Numbered from the stretch's first letter, positions 9,915 through 19,316 are shown. The stretch is DNA of 64,000 nucleotides from Salegentibacter lacus (GCF_020164555.1 NZ_JAIQZB010000011.1:62001-126000), one strand, 5' to 3'. Notes: generated by a model not told the origin, from the letters alone. Numbers and translations are program-made.

Positions 9915-11069
9915 ATGCAAAACCAACCCATTTCCCGAGGTGTATTTTCCTGGAAATTCAGTTTGGCTATTTTCTGTATATTTACAATAGCTCCCTTAAC
10001 TGCCCAGGAAGAACCAGAAGTATCTGTTGGTGGAGCGCTTCGTTATAATTATAACCTCTCTTCCTGGAAAGACGGACAAAAAAACCGCGGTGGTGATTTT
10101 GGTTACGATATTTTTCGAGTAAACTTCAACGCAAAATACAAAGGCGTCTACTTAAATGCTGAATACAGGTTATACTCTGATGCTTTTGGCGGTGGTGTTA
10201 TGAAACAGGGCTGGATGGGCTATAAATTTAATGATATCGACGAAATTCAAATTGGGTTAACACAAGTTCCATTTGGCATTCAGCAATATAATTCCCACAA
10301 TTGGTTCTTCAACCTAACTTATTATATGGGACTTGAAGACGACCACGATATGGGGATAAAATACATTCACGCCGGTGATAAATATGAATATCATTTTGCC
10401 TTCTTCAAAAATGCTGAGGAATTACGATTTGGGAGCAATACCGAATCTTCTACCAGCCGATATTCCTATGATGTGGTTGGCAGAAACAAAGAAGTGAATC
10501 AATTTAACGGAAAATTTGTTTATAAATTTGGAGATAGAGCAGCGAATAGGTTAGGAGTTTCTGCCCAATACGGAGGTCTTTACAATCTTGACACTAAAGA
10601 AACTGGAAATCATTACGGCCTAGCAGCTCATTATGAGATTACTCAGAACCGATGGAATTTAAAAGCACAGGCTTTAACCGCTTCACACAACCCAATAAAT
10701 GCCGAAGGAGAAAGCAGAGAAACTCTAAGTTTTGGTGCTTATGGCTTTCCCTATGAGGTTGCTGCCAACTTTAATTTATATTCCCTCGCAATTTCCAGAA
10801 ATATCCCGGTAAACCTGGGACCCATTTCTAATTTGGAATTCTACAATGATTTTGGTTATATGCAAAAACATAAGAGCAGTTTTACTGATTCTTATATGAA
10901 TGTTACAGGGGTTTTGGTCACTGCCGGGCAGGTTTATACTTACATAGATTACGCTGCCGGGTATAACCATTCCTGGTTGGGAGGTGATTTTGTAGACGAT
11001 TTTGCAGCGGGTAATCCCGATGCAAAATGGGAAGCAAGATTCAACATCAACATAGGTTACTATTTTTAA
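9915..11069 (+). CDS. outer membrane porin-like barrel next to BCCT transporter
   Basis: A 384-residue protein with a signal peptide ending in LTAQ (hydrophobic core about residues 15-28), then VGGALRYNYN, repeated amphipathic beta-strands, and the terminal RFNINIGYYF with a C-terminal aromatic. It looks like a DUF1302/phosphate-selective-porin-type barrel of about 16 strands. The gene lies 8 bp before the BCCT transporter and 1.6 kb before a universal stress gene, all on one strand, so it probably lets the same solute across the outer membrane; that link is inference. Confidence 0.75.
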   Translation: MQNQPISRGVFSWKFSLAIFCIFTIAPLTAQEEPEVSVGGALRYNYNLSSWKDGQKNRGGDFGYDIFRVNFNAKYKGVYLNAEYRLYSDAFGGGVMKQGWMGYKFNDIDEIQIGLTQVPFGIQQYNSHNWFFNLTYYMGLEDDHDMGIKYIHAGDKYEYHFAFFKNAEELRFGSNTESSTSRYSYDVVGRNKEVNQFNGKFVYKFGDRAANRLGVSAQYGGLYNLDTKETGNHYGLAAHYEITQNRWNLKAQALTASHNPINAEGESRETLSFGAYGFPYEVAANFNLYSLAISRNIPVNLGPISNLEFYNDFGYMQKHKSSFTDSYMNVTGVLVTAGQVYTYIDYAAGYNHSWLGGDFVDDFAAGNPDAKWEARFNINIGYYF

Positions 11070-11077
11070 TTTAATTT

Positions 11078-12712
11078 GTGAAAACCAATTATATGGCTAA
11101 GAAAGTTACCAGAAGCGATGAGAAAAAGTCAATTTTTGGATTGGAGGTAAACGGTCCCGTTTTCTTCATTTCCTCTTTTATCATCATCATCAGTATCGCC
11201 CTAACCCTCATTTTTGAGAAACAGGCAGAAACAGTTTTTGCAGATATTCAAACCGCGGTAGCAAACAACGCCGACTGGTTTTTTATCATGTGCGTTAATA
11301 TCTTCCTGGTTTTCCTGGTCTACCTTGCGCTAGGCCAGTTTGGAAATATGCGCATAGGCGGACCAAATGCCAAACCTGAATTTAAAACGCTTTCCTGGTT
11401 CGCGATGCTGTTTAGTGCCGGAATGGGAATTGGATTATTATTTTTTAGTGTGGGAGAACCTGTAATGCATTTTACAGCTCCTCCCACAGCCGAAGCCGGA
11501 ACTGTAGCCGCTGCCAAAGAAGCTATGAATTTCACTTTTCTACACTGGGGTTTTCACGCCTGGGGTGTTTATGCACTTGTAGGTCTTGCACTTGCATATT
11601 TCACCTACACCCGGGGCTTACCACTTACCATCCGTTCCATTTTTTATCCTTTTCTGGGCGATAAAATATACGGTAAGATTGGAGATGCGATAGATATTTT
11701 TGCAGTTTTAGCGACGTTATTCGGGCTGGCGACATCGCTAGGATTTGGAGTCCAGCAAATAGCTTCAGGTCTGAATCACGTTTTTAATATCCCTAGCGGA
11801 ATTATCACCCAGGTCTTGTTAATTGCCGGGATTACGCTTATTGCTACAATTTCTGTAGTTCTTGGAGTAGATAAAGGTGTTAAATTTCTTAGTGAATGGA
11901 ATATGAGGGTGGCCTTGGTTCTGCTTGGTCTCGCTATAATCCTTGGACCTACCGTATTTATTTTTAGATCTTTTATTGAAAATACCGGGAGTTATCTTTT
12001 CAATTTCATTGAAATTTCTACCTGGAGTGAAACTTTCACCAATAGTTCCTGGCAAAATGACTGGACAGTATTTTACTGGGGCTGGTGGATTGGCTGGTCG
12101 CCATTTGTTGGGATGTTTATCGCCCGTATTTCTAAAGGTAGAACAATTAGGGAATTTATTTTAGGAGTTTTATTAGTTCCGTCTCTAGTAACTTTTTTTT
12201 GGCTCTCGGCCTTTGGTAGTGTTTCAATTCAACAAGCACTTGGCGGAGATATGAGTATAATAGATGCGGTAAATGATGATATTGCTACTGCCCTATTCGT
12301 TTTCTTTGAAGATTATCCGCTTTCTATGGTCATAAACGTGGTAGCAGTTATTCTAATTGCCGGCTTCTTTATAACCTCATCCGATTCAGGATCATTGGTA
12401 ATTGACAGTTTAACTTCAGGAGGAAAAATAGACGCTCCAAAAGGCCAGCGAATTTTTTGGGCAGTTACTGAAGGAACTGTGGCAGCGGTATTATTAATTG
12501 GCGGGGGATTACAGGCACTGCAAACTGCAACCATTGTAACCGGATTGCCTTTTGCAGTTATTCTGCTTATTATGTGCTATTCGCTCTACAAAGGTTTAAA
12601 AGAAGATCTTGTAGAAATGCAGGATAAAAAAGAACAAAAAGAGATGGAAAATTACGAGGAGATCATAAATGATATCGTTCAAAAAAGAAAACTAGAAAAA
12701 AATAAAGAATAA
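11078..12712 (+). CDS. BCCT-family betaine/choline/carnitine-type transporter
   Basis: A 544-residue inner-membrane carrier with about 12 helices. The family signature region (WGWWIGWSPFVGMFIARIS) lies at about residues 332-350 and GMGIGLLFFSVGEP near 110-123. BCCT carriers import or exchange quaternary ammonium osmolytes using a sodium or proton gradient, fitting a marine or saline habitat. The charged C-terminal tail (residues 505-544, rich in E and K) resembles the osmosensing tails of this family. The start is GTG at 11078 or the ATG at 11093, which is five codons downstream. Confidence 0.93.
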   Translation: MKTNYMAKKVTRSDEKKSIFGLEVNGPVFFISSFIIIISIALTLIFEKQAETVFADIQTAVANNADWFFIMCVNIFLVFLVYLALGQFGNMRIGGPNAKPEFKTLSWFAMLFSAGMGIGLLFFSVGEPVMHFTAPPTAEAGTVAAAKEAMNFTFLHWGFHAWGVYALVGLALAYFTYTRGLPLTIRSIFYPFLGDKIYGKIGDAIDIFAVLATLFGLATSLGFGVQQIASGLNHVFNIPSGIITQVLLIAGITLIATISVVLGVDKGVKFLSEWNMRVALVLLGLAIILGPTVFIFRSFIENTGSYLFNFIEISTWSETFTNSSWQNDWTVFYWGWWIGWSPFVGMFIARISKGRTIREFILGVLLVPSLVTFFWLSAFGSVSIQQALGGDMSIIDAVNDDIATALFVFFEDYPLSMVINVVAVILIAGFFITSSDSGSLVIDSLTSGGKIDAPKGQRIFWAVTEGTVAAVLLIGGGLQALQTATIVTGLPFAVILLIMCYSLYKGLKEDLVEMQDKKEQKEMENYEEIINDIVQKRKLEKNKE

Positions 12713-12728
12713 CTAAAAAACAGGCGTT

Positions 12729-13586
12729 ATGGAAAAATTCAGTAATATTCTGGTTGCCTTAGACCTTTCAGACATTGATAATTCAATTATAAAATACGCT
12801 TCTTTTTTATCCGAGAAGCTAAAGATTCAAAAGGTATATTTTGTACATAATATTAAGAAATACGAGATTTCTTCGCTTTTTGATGAACAAATGAAAGATG
12901 TGAATCTGGATGAAATTATTGGAGACGAGCTCAATGAAAAAGTAGAAACCCATTTTAACAGCAAAGCAGAATGGGAAGTTCTAATTTCTGAAGATCCTTA
13001 TACCGAATCTTTAATAAATTATATCACCAATAAATACTATATAGATCTGGTGATAGTAGGAAATAAAAACAGGAAAAAAGGCACCGGCATTGTGAGTAAC
13101 AAATTGCTCCGAATTTTAAAATGTGATATTCTATCTGTTCCAAGAGATTTTCATCCTGAGATTAAAACAATTTGGGCAGGAACCGATTTTTCCCGCGAAT
13201 CAAGGAAAATCTTCAATATAGCGCAGATGCTTCAGGAAGCCACTTCGGCTCCCGTGACGGCAGCCCATGTTTATTCAGTTCCGGTGCAATTTTCGCCCTA
13301 TGTTCCTAAAGAAGCTATGGCTCCCAAGATTGAAAAACACGCAAGGGAGAAAGGAGAAAAATTCCTAAGTAAATTAGATTACAAAGGCGAAGTGACTCCT
13401 TTAATTATTCCCGGCAGGGAGGCCAGTGTAGCCAGTAACCTACTGGGATATGCAAAAAAAAATAATGTTGATATTTTGATAGTGGCCGATAAAGGCGCCA
13501 ATAACATTTCCAGTCTTTTAGTTGGAAGTGTGACTGAAGAATTATTTGGAAAAAACCCAGAGATCCCATTATGGATTTCTAAATAG
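12729..13586 (+). CDS. tandem-domain universal stress protein
   Basis: A 285-residue protein made of two UspA folds. The first begins FSNILVALDLSD and the second IKTIWAGTDFSRES near residue 147. The second half carries GREASVASNLLGYAKKNN and the nucleotide-binding-like GSVTEELF stretch near the C-terminus. It starts 16 bp after the BCCT gene, so it should be co-expressed; a regulatory or ATP-sensing role for transport is plausible, as Usp proteins are often paired with transporters. Confidence 0.9.
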   Translation: MEKFSNILVALDLSDIDNSIIKYASFLSEKLKIQKVYFVHNIKKYEISSLFDEQMKDVNLDEIIGDELNEKVETHFNSKAEWEVLISEDPYTESLINYITNKYYIDLVIVGNKNRKKGTGIVSNKLLRILKCDILSVPRDFHPEIKTIWAGTDFSRESRKIFNIAQMLQEATSAPVTAAHVYSVPVQFSPYVPKEAMAPKIEKHAREKGEKFLSKLDYKGEVTPLIIPGREASVASNLLGYAKKNNVDILIVADKGANNISSLLVGSVTEELFGKNPEIPLWISK

Positions 13587-13608
13587 GTTTTAGGATTTAA
13601 TCAATAAC

Positions 13609-13661
13609 TCGTCATCCTGAACCTGCCCGATCGTTCAGGCGGGCTTGTTTCAGGATCTAAT
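13609..13661. repeat. intergenic palindromic repeat element
   Basis: ATCCTGAAC on the left and GTTTCAGGAT on the right enclose CCTGCCCGATCGTTCAGGCGGG, itself a hairpin. This is the dispersed ATCCTGAA/TTCAGGAT element type common between flavobacterial genes. It lies between two convergent genes (12729-13586 and 13691-14527), so it may act as a terminator. Confidence 0.6.
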
Positions 13662-13690
13662 ACATTGAATAGTAGTTTCAATAAACGGTC

Positions 13691-14527
13691 CTATTTAAAA
13701 TTCACTTCCACCCAAACCGGAAGATGGTCTGATGGGTATTTTAAATCTTTTGAATCGCTTAAAACGGCATATTTCTTAACTTCAATATTATCTGAAACAA
13801 AAATATAATCAATTCTCCTCGTTACCGGCTCTTTAAAATTATAGCCATTAAAAGTACCTTCTGGGCCAAAATCCAGTTTGCTAACTGCTTTAGAATCATT
13901 CATCTTCTGCATAAGGAATTGAATTCCGCTTGTATCGGGTTCCAAATTTAGATCTCCCATTAAAATTACCGGCAAATTTTCTTTATTTACTGCTGAAATT
14001 TTTTCCCAGATAAGTTTTGCGCTATTTTCCCTTGCTTTTTCTCCTACGTGGTCAAAATGTGTATTAAAAACCCAAAATATTTTCCCTGAATTTTTCTCTT
14101 TGAATTTCGCATAGGTACAAACCCGCTCCATCGCAGCATCCCAACCTACCGAGATTTCATCAGGAGTTTCTGAAAGCCAAAAAGTATTTTCTTCCTGAAC
14201 TTCAAACTTTTCAGAATTATAGAAAATCGCACTAAATTCTCCTGCTTCTTTCCCATCGTCTCTCCCTACTCCAACATATTTATAAATATCCATTTCAGAC
14301 TGAAAATGTTTTAACTGACTCACCAAAGCTTCCTGAACTCCAAAAATATCGGGTTCATAGAATTTTATCTGATTGGTGATATGGTCTTTTCGTTTAGACC
14401 AGGAATTTTCGCCATCATTCTCATTGGCATATTTAATATTGTAGCTCATCACTTCCATCTCCTGGCTATAAAAAGTAGTTCCCGTAAGAACGAATAGTAA
14501 GAGAAGAAATAAAGTTCGAGTTCTCAT
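13691..14527 (-). CDS. secreted endonuclease/exonuclease/phosphatase-family hydrolase
   Basis: A 278-residue protein with a signal peptide (LFLLLLFVLTGTTFYSQ). The fold markers appear in order: VMSYNIKYAN, PDIFGVQEA (catalytic Glu), VFNTHFDHVG, ILMGDLNLEPD and the C-terminal SDHLPVWVEV with the catalytic Asp-His pair. The family hydrolyses phosphodiesters in nucleic acids, inositol phosphates or sphingomyelin; the substrate cannot be read from the sequence. A second start upstream is not needed. Confidence 0.9.
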   Translation of the reverse strand: MRTRTLFLLLLFVLTGTTFYSQEMEVMSYNIKYANENDGENSWSKRKDHITNQIKFYEPDIFGVQEALVSQLKHFQSEMDIYKYVGVGRDDGKEAGEFSAIFYNSEKFEVQEENTFWLSETPDEISVGWDAAMERVCTYAKFKEKNSGKIFWVFNTHFDHVGEKARENSAKLIWEKISAVNKENLPVILMGDLNLEPDTSGIQFLMQKMNDSKAVSKLDFGPEGTFNGYNFKEPVTRRIDYIFVSDNIEVKKYAVLSDSKDLKYPSDHLPVWVEVNFK

Positions 14528-14601
14528 GATCCTGATTTTCTATAAAGTTCGGAATTTTCAAAATTCCAATTGCATAATTCACTAAATTATTAGCAAAAAA
14601 T

Positions 14602-14892
14602 ATGGAAGTAAAGCGCAACAATTTTTTAATTATTCTTCTGATTGTGGGAATGCTGCTTTTAATACCGTTAATTGCGATGCAGTTTAGCAATGAAGTGGTT
14701 TGGACTGCTTCAGATTTTATTATTATGGGAATTTTACTCCTGGTTACCGGGCTGGGAATTAACCTTGTGTTGAGAAAGGTTTCCAGCAGCAAAAACCGAC
14801 TTATAATCGGTGGAATTGTTCTTGCAGTATTTTTTGTGATTTGGGCAGAACTGGCCGTTGGAATTTTTGGAAGTCCGTTTGCCGGAAGTTAA
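14602..14892 (+). CDS. small three-helix membrane protein
   Basis: A 96-residue integral membrane protein with three hydrophobic segments (FLIILLIVGMLLLIPLIAM, FIIMGILLLVTGLGINLVL and IIGGIVLAVFFVIWAELAVG) and a short GSPFAGS tail. Similar small proteins occur widely in flavobacteria without known function. It ends 11 bp before the MpaB-like gene and probably shares its transcript. Confidence 0.75.
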   Translation: MEVKRNNFLIILLIVGMLLLIPLIAMQFSNEVVWTASDFIIMGILLLVTGLGINLVLRKVSSSKNRLIIGGIVLAVFFVIWAELAVGIFGSPFAGS

Positions 14893-14902
14893 ATTTTTAT
14901 CA

Positions 14903-15667
14903 ATGGAATACTTTGTAAACAAAAAATCAATAGTTCGGGAAATCTGGGGAAAAGGCGATACCATTCTTTTTATTTTCGCCGGTGCTTCGGCTGAGTTTGC
15001 GCTTAATAAAGCTGTAGACTGGCTCTATTTTACCAGGAAATTACCTAAAGATCCGTTAGGAAGGCTTTTTTCAACGGTTTCTTATGCCCGGGAAATAGTT
15101 TTTGCTGAAAAACACGCTGCGCAAAAGGCAATAGATCGCATTAACTCTATACACACATCAGTTGAAGTCGAACGCGGAAAAAGTATTCCGGACTGGGCTT
15201 ATCGTGATGTACTTTTCATGCTTATAGATTATTCCATCAGGTCTTTTGAAACCCTGGAACGCAAACTTAATATTTCTGAGAAGGAAGAAGTTTTTGATGT
15301 TTTCTGGCGGGTTGGAAAAAGAATGAACTTAAGAGATTTGCCTCAAAATTTGAGAGAATTTGAAACGATACGGCAAAGTCATCTTGAGCAAGACCTGGAA
15401 TATGGTAAATATACCAGGGATCTTTACAAGCAATATCGCAAACATTTGGGGCTGGTACGTTATCAGCTTTTACTGGAAACACAAAGCCTTATCACTCCCG
15501 TTAGCGTTCGCCAATATTTAAATTTGCGAAGCTTTTCATTCTTAAGCCCGGTCATCCCGGCATATAAAATTAGCCGAAGTATAAAATTAGACGGACTTCT
15601 TAAATCACTTATTCTGCCATCTGAATATAAAGCAGAGATAAATTCATTGGACAGGCAAAGTGCATAA
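14903..15667 (+). CDS. MpaB-like oxygenase (DUF2236 family)
   Basis: Taking the ATG at 14903 gives about 254 residues, which removes overlap with the upstream membrane gene. The N-terminal SIVREIWGKGDTILFIFAGASAEFALN part and the later LGRLFSTVSYAREIVF and HAAQKAIDRINSIH parts match the DUF2236/MpaB family, whose fungal and bacterial members are oxygenases with a heme-like His ligand. H-A-A in the VFAEKHAAQ segment is the likely ligand region. Substrate unknown. Confidence 0.75.
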   Translation: MEYFVNKKSIVREIWGKGDTILFIFAGASAEFALNKAVDWLYFTRKLPKDPLGRLFSTVSYAREIVFAEKHAAQKAIDRINSIHTSVEVERGKSIPDWAYRDVLFMLIDYSIRSFETLERKLNISEKEEVFDVFWRVGKRMNLRDLPQNLREFETIRQSHLEQDLEYGKYTRDLYKQYRKHLGLVRYQLLLETQSLITPVSVRQYLNLRSFSFLSPVIPAYKISRSIKLDGLLKSLILPSEYKAEINSLDRQSA

Positions 15668-15700
15668 ACCAGATAATCAGTATTCTATAAATAATCGATA

Positions 15701-16123
15701 TTGTTAAAATCAATTAGAAGAAATTCCAGAAAAAGCTATCTCGTCGGGTTTCTATTCCTTCTGATTATTGAAATACTTATCGCAGTATATATACAAGATG
15801 ATTTTATAAGGCCTTATCTCGGAGATTTCCTGGTTGTGATCCTACTCTACTGTTTTGTGATGGGAATTAGCAAAATTTCAATATTTAAAGGTCTATTGAT
15901 TGTTTTAATATTTTCTTTTGCCGTAGAATTTTTCCAGCTTATTAACATTGCAAAAGTACTTCAATACCAACCACCTGAATTCGTAATGATTATTCTGGGG
16001 AGTAGTTTTTCGGTCTGGGATCTGGTTGCCTACCTTCTCGGACTTCTATCCTGTCTTTTCCTGGAATATCAGAACCTAAACTCCATCTACAAAATCCTGC
16101 AGGTAACTAAATTTAGGAGTTAA
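15701..16123 (+). CDS. DUF2809-type small membrane protein
   Basis: A 140-residue protein with four predicted membrane helices and the motif FAVEFFQLINI followed by LGSSFSVWDLVAYLLG, the signature of the DUF2809 family. No ATG fits, so the TTG at 15701 is the likely start. Its last 48 bp overlap the convergent saccharopine-dehydrogenase-like gene. Function unknown. Confidence 0.75.
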   Translation: MLKSIRRNSRKSYLVGFLFLLIIEILIAVYIQDDFIRPYLGDFLVVILLYCFVMGISKISIFKGLLIVLIFSFAVEFFQLINIAKVLQYQPPEFVMIILGSSFSVWDLVAYLLGLLSCLFLEYQNLNSIYKILQVTKFRS

Positions 16124-17320
16124 TTTTCCATTTTGAGTCATCCTGGCGCGCTCTAGTACACTGTCTTTATCATTATTGAAAAATGCAGGAATTACTTGTT
16201 TCATAAACATTTCGCCAAAACCTTCGCTCGCATCTTTTGGAAGTTCACAAGGCAAATTATCTACAGCCATCACTAAAATACTCTCTTTCTCACGGAAATC
16301 TACTTCAGATTCCGTTTCGGGACTGTAGCCGTAAAATGGTTCAGCAATGGTTGAAGGTCGAATGGTGCTGGCAATTGGGCCGTCTATATCGCAAGAGATA
16401 TCCGCTATATATTTTATACGGAAATCTTTAGATTTGGCATCTTCAGCAGTCAAAAATACTGGGGCACCATCTCCATAAAAATGCCCTGAAATAAACAGAT
16501 CGCTGACTTCGGTAAAACGCAAGAAATTGGAATCATATTTTTCCGGTTCTTTAAAAAACTCTTGGTGATTCCCCTTAGAACCGTCTTTCTTTTTATTGTA
16601 ATCCAGAACGTCTATATTACAATAAACCGGTTCTTTTTCTTCAAATTCGAGGTAATCTTCTACACTTAATTTCTTAATTCCTAAATGATCTAAAACCTCT
16701 TTTGCTCCTCTGGCTACTTTACCTACGCCAGTCAGTACGATTTTTATAGACGGAATTTCAATTTTATCGAGTTCTGCCAACATGGCATTAAGATCTGGCA
16801 GGGATTCTACTTTCGGAAGATTGAATAAATTTTCTTTTAAACCAATTCCCCGAAATCCGTTATACGCACCTACAAGTCCGGCGTATCGACCAAAGCCTAT
16901 AAGCCTTGCTCCACTCTCCTTTACAATAACCTCGTGATCGTATAATTCGATATTATATTTAAGTATTTCCCTTAATAAATCACGATTATAAGGCTGTTTT
17001 TTAATAGTATGAGAAAAGAAAAAATATTTTTTATTCGGAATTAAAGCCGGCAAAGGCACTTCTTTTACCCCAAGTAAAACCTCACAATCTGAAATATCTC
17101 CCGTAACCTCAAAACCTGCATCTCGATATTCCTGATCGTTAAATATTCGAATATCAGAACTTTGTACTTTAAAATTTGCTTCAGGGAACTTTTCTACGAG
17201 TTCTTTGAGTTTATTTGGAGAAAAAACAACACGCCTGTCTGGTGGTGTCTTTTCTTCTTTAATCAACGCAAATCTTATCATTCTTGGTACGGGTTTTGTT
17301 TGTTTATAAGTGTCTTCCAA
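16076..17320 (-). CDS. saccharopine/alanine-dehydrogenase-like NAD(P) oxidoreductase
   Basis: A 414-residue protein. The N-terminal part (IRFALIKEEKTPPDRRVVFSP) matches the alanine dehydrogenase/PNT N-domain as used by LYS1-type saccharopine dehydrogenases. The dinucleotide-binding segment is IKIVLTGVGKVARGAKEVL near residues 194-212, with a GxGxxxxG pattern. The C-terminal part carries DISCDIDGPIAST, the substrate-site region of lysine-forming saccharopine dehydrogenases. The family handles lysine or alanine metabolism; the exact reaction here is uncertain. The start may be 13 codons downstream (MIRFALIKEE at 17281). Confidence 0.75.
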   Translation of the reverse strand: MEDTYKQTKPVPRMIRFALIKEEKTPPDRRVVFSPNKLKELVEKFPEANFKVQSSDIRIFNDQEYRDAGFEVTGDISDCEVLLGVKEVPLPALIPNKKYFFFSHTIKKQPYNRDLLREILKYNIELYDHEVIVKESGARLIGFGRYAGLVGAYNGFRGIGLKENLFNLPKVESLPDLNAMLAELDKIEIPSIKIVLTGVGKVARGAKEVLDHLGIKKLSVEDYLEFEEKEPVYCNIDVLDYNKKKDGSKGNHQEFFKEPEKYDSNFLRFTEVSDLFISGHFYGDGAPVFLTAEDAKSKDFRIKYIADISCDIDGPIASTIRPSTIAEPFYGYSPETESEVDFREKESILVMAVDNLPCELPKDASEGFGEMFMKQVIPAFFNNDKDSVLERARMTQNGKLTPKFSYLQDFVDGV

Positions 17321-17401
17321 AGATATGAATTTAAAATTGTATCTTTGCAGGCCTTAAGATTAGTTATACTTAAGTTTTAAATTACAATGTTCTTTATTTA
17401 T

Positions 17402-17802
17402 GGGGTCGACTTGGTTTTGACAGCGAGTCTAATTGAGTTGTAAGCACGTCGAGCGCTGGGATATAGCTCGTAAATCTCATATTTCACACTTTTTTAAACG
17501 GCGAAGATAACTACGCCTTGGCTGCATAATCCGAATCACAGTAGGATTTGCTTAGTCCCTACAAGGTAGGGAGCCAAGATGTCCCGCGAAGGCCTTGATT
17601 TACGGCATTCGCATTAGGGGCACCGATAAAGTAAATATAGGAACTGTAGGACCTTGATGCAGTTCTAAAATCTAATCGAGGATACGGAAGAAGTTAGGTA
17701 GTTTTCGGCCAGACTTTTTCCCGACAATTTAAGTGAAAACTAAACGTGTAGAAAGCATCTGAATTGCTTGTTTGGACGAGGGTTCGAACCCCTCCGACTC
17801 CA
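17402..17802 (+). ncRNA. ssrA: transfer-messenger RNA (tmRNA)
   Basis: The 5' end GGGGTCGACTTGG and the 3' end GGTTCGAACCCCTCCGACTCCA form the tRNA-like domain; GGGGTCG pairs with CGACTCC. The tag frame is GGC GAA GAT AAC TAC GCC TTG GCT GCA TAA at 17500-17529, encoding GEDNYALAA, the Bacteroidota type of proteolysis tag. CCA is not encoded after the discriminator A. The RNA rescues stalled ribosomes with SmpB. Its 3' end is the integration site of the island. Confidence 0.96.
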
Positions 17803-17806
17803 CTTT
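17789..17806 (+). repeat. attL core (ssrA 3' end)
   Basis: Eighteen bases identical to 58510-58527. They encode the 3' half of the tmRNA acceptor and T arms, so integration keeps ssrA intact. Confidence 0.88.
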
Positions 17807-17861
17807 ATACATCCCAAAATGTATCAAAAACCCCGAAATCCTAGGATTTACGGGGTTTTTT
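17807..17861 (+). terminator. ssrA terminator supplied by the island left end
   Basis: A short hairpin (ATACAT/ATGTAT, 17807-17824) is followed by the strong stem CCCCGAAATCC/GGATTTACGGGG (17831-17855) and a T-run. The arrangement mirrors the one at the right junction. Confidence 0.88.
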
Positions 17862-17905
17862 GTTTTTAAGAATATCAAAATAACCTAAATAATATCAAAA
17901 ATTAT

Positions 17906-17948
17906 GTGTGCAATTCGGTGACCAATAATCCAGGGGGAAATTGCACAC
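17906..17948. repeat. inverted repeat and end-repeat near the left end
   Basis: GTGTGCAATT (17906-17915) and AATTGCACAC (17939-17948) are a perfect 10-bp inverted repeat. Inside, caattcggtgaccaataa (17911-17928) is an exact direct copy of 58438-58455 near the right end. These are good candidates for integrase arm or accessory-factor sites, or an integrase-gene operator. Confidence 0.6.
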
Positions 17949-18053
17949 TACGAACGTCCAAAACACCTTTATATCAATTGTTTACGAAATATTAAAGTTT
18001 TTCAACCTATCATTTAATAGTGTACATTAATTCCTCAATTTAAACTCAAAATT

Positions 18054-19316
18054 ATGGACACTTATCATCACGTATCATTTTACATTAGAAAAAGCCGTAG
18101 TAATAAATCATCAGAGAGTGATATTTATCTGCGCGTTACTGTTAATTCCAAGCGGTCTGATATGAGTATCGGAAGAAAGGTTGACCCTCGAAAATGGAAT
18201 GTAAGTTCTGAAAAAATGATGGGAAGAAGCCAGGAGGCTCAGGAATTAAATAATTATATGGATGTTTTAAAAAATAAACTAAAACGAATCCAACAAAAAC
18301 TTGTAGAACAGGATCAAAGAATTACAGCAACAACCTTAATAAGAGAACTTAAAGGAATTGGTAAAAACAAATCTAAAATGACCTTAGAGGTGTTTAAAGA
18401 GCACAATGAACAAATGGACCGCCTTTCCGGAAAAAGTATTTCTAAGAGCACCGCAAAGCGTTATTGGACCTGTTATAACCACCTTGAGCAATTCCTAAAG
18501 GAGGTTTATAAAACTGAGGATTTCCGAATGAAAGATATAGACCATCAGTTCATTACAAGATTTGAATATTTTTTAAAAACTACAAGAAAGTGTAATCATA
18601 ACTCAGCCTTGAAATACGTCAATAATTTTAAAAAGATAGTTCGTATAGCACTAGCCAATCAATGGATGGACAGGGATCCTTTTTATAATTATAAGGTTCA
18701 ATATGAAACCGTAGATCGGGAATTCCTAAATGAAGATGAAGTAAAAGCCCTGGTTGAAAAAGAACTTCATTTTGACCGTTTAAAAATTGCGAGGGATATG
18801 TTCGTTTTCAGTTGTCATACCGGTTTAGCTTTTGGTGATTTAGAGAAACTCTCTGAAAAAGATATTGTTAAAGGTATAGATGGGGGAAGATGGATAAGAA
18901 CAAAAAGAAAGAAAACTAAATCTATAACCAGTGTCCCCTTACTTCCAATAGCTGAAGAGATTATTGAACGATATAAAGATTATCCAAGAGTAAAGGGCAA
19001 GGACTTGATTCTTCCGGTTCCACGTAATCAAAACTACAATGCTTTTTTAAAAGAAATTGCTGTGCTTTGTGGAATAAAAAAGACACTTACCACGCACCTG
19101 GCTCGTCATACATTCGCGACGACTGTAACGCTTTCCAATGGAGTGCCTATAGAGTCTGTAAGTAAAATGCTAGGCCATAAGGATCTGAGAACGACCCAAC
19201 ATTACGCAAAAATTGTGGATAGAAAAATTAGTGAGGATATGAAAGCGTTAAGGAAGAAGCTAGAAGAAAAAGCCGCTAAAGACTCAAAAAAAACCAATTC
19301 TAAGAAGAAAAAATAG
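18054..19316 (+). CDS. island tyrosine recombinase (integrase)
   Basis: A 420-residue integrase: an N-terminal arm-binding region (YHHVSFYIRKSRSNKSSESD), a SAM-like core-binding domain (about 110-205) and a catalytic domain. Catalytic residues seen: Lys near 289, HLARH at 348-352 (His348, Arg351), LGH (His375) and the nucleophile Tyr384 in TTQHYAK. The first conserved arginine is replaced: HTGLAFGDLE has Ala259 where most recombinases have Arg, as in CTnDOT-type integrases, which use Ser there. The C-terminal tail is lysine-rich. It lies 250 bp inside attL and should excise and insert the island at ssrA. Confidence 0.95.
   Translation: MDTYHHVSFYIRKSRSNKSSESDIYLRVTVNSKRSDMSIGRKVDPRKWNVSSEKMMGRSQEAQELNNYMDVLKNKLKRIQQKLVEQDQRITATTLIRELKGIGKNKSKMTLEVFKEHNEQMDRLSGKSISKSTAKRYWTCYNHLEQFLKEVYKTEDFRMKDIDHQFITRFEYFLKTTRKCNHNSALKYVNNFKKIVRIALANQWMDRDPFYNYKVQYETVDREFLNEDEVKALVEKELHFDRLKIARDMFVFSCHTGLAFGDLEKLSEKDIVKGIDGGRWIRTKRKKTKSITSVPLLPIAEEIIERYKDYPRVKGKDLILPVPRNQNYNAFLKEIAVLCGIKKTLTTHLARHTFATTVTLSNGVPIESVSKMLGHKDLRTTQHYAKIVDRKISEDMKALRKKLEEKAAKDSKKTNSKKKK

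Noticed and set aside
17906-17948. Left-end inverted repeat as a fourth copy of the shared operator
   Set aside because: Half-sites resemble the operator (ATTGCACAC) but the 23-bp spacing differs from the compact palindrome of the other three.
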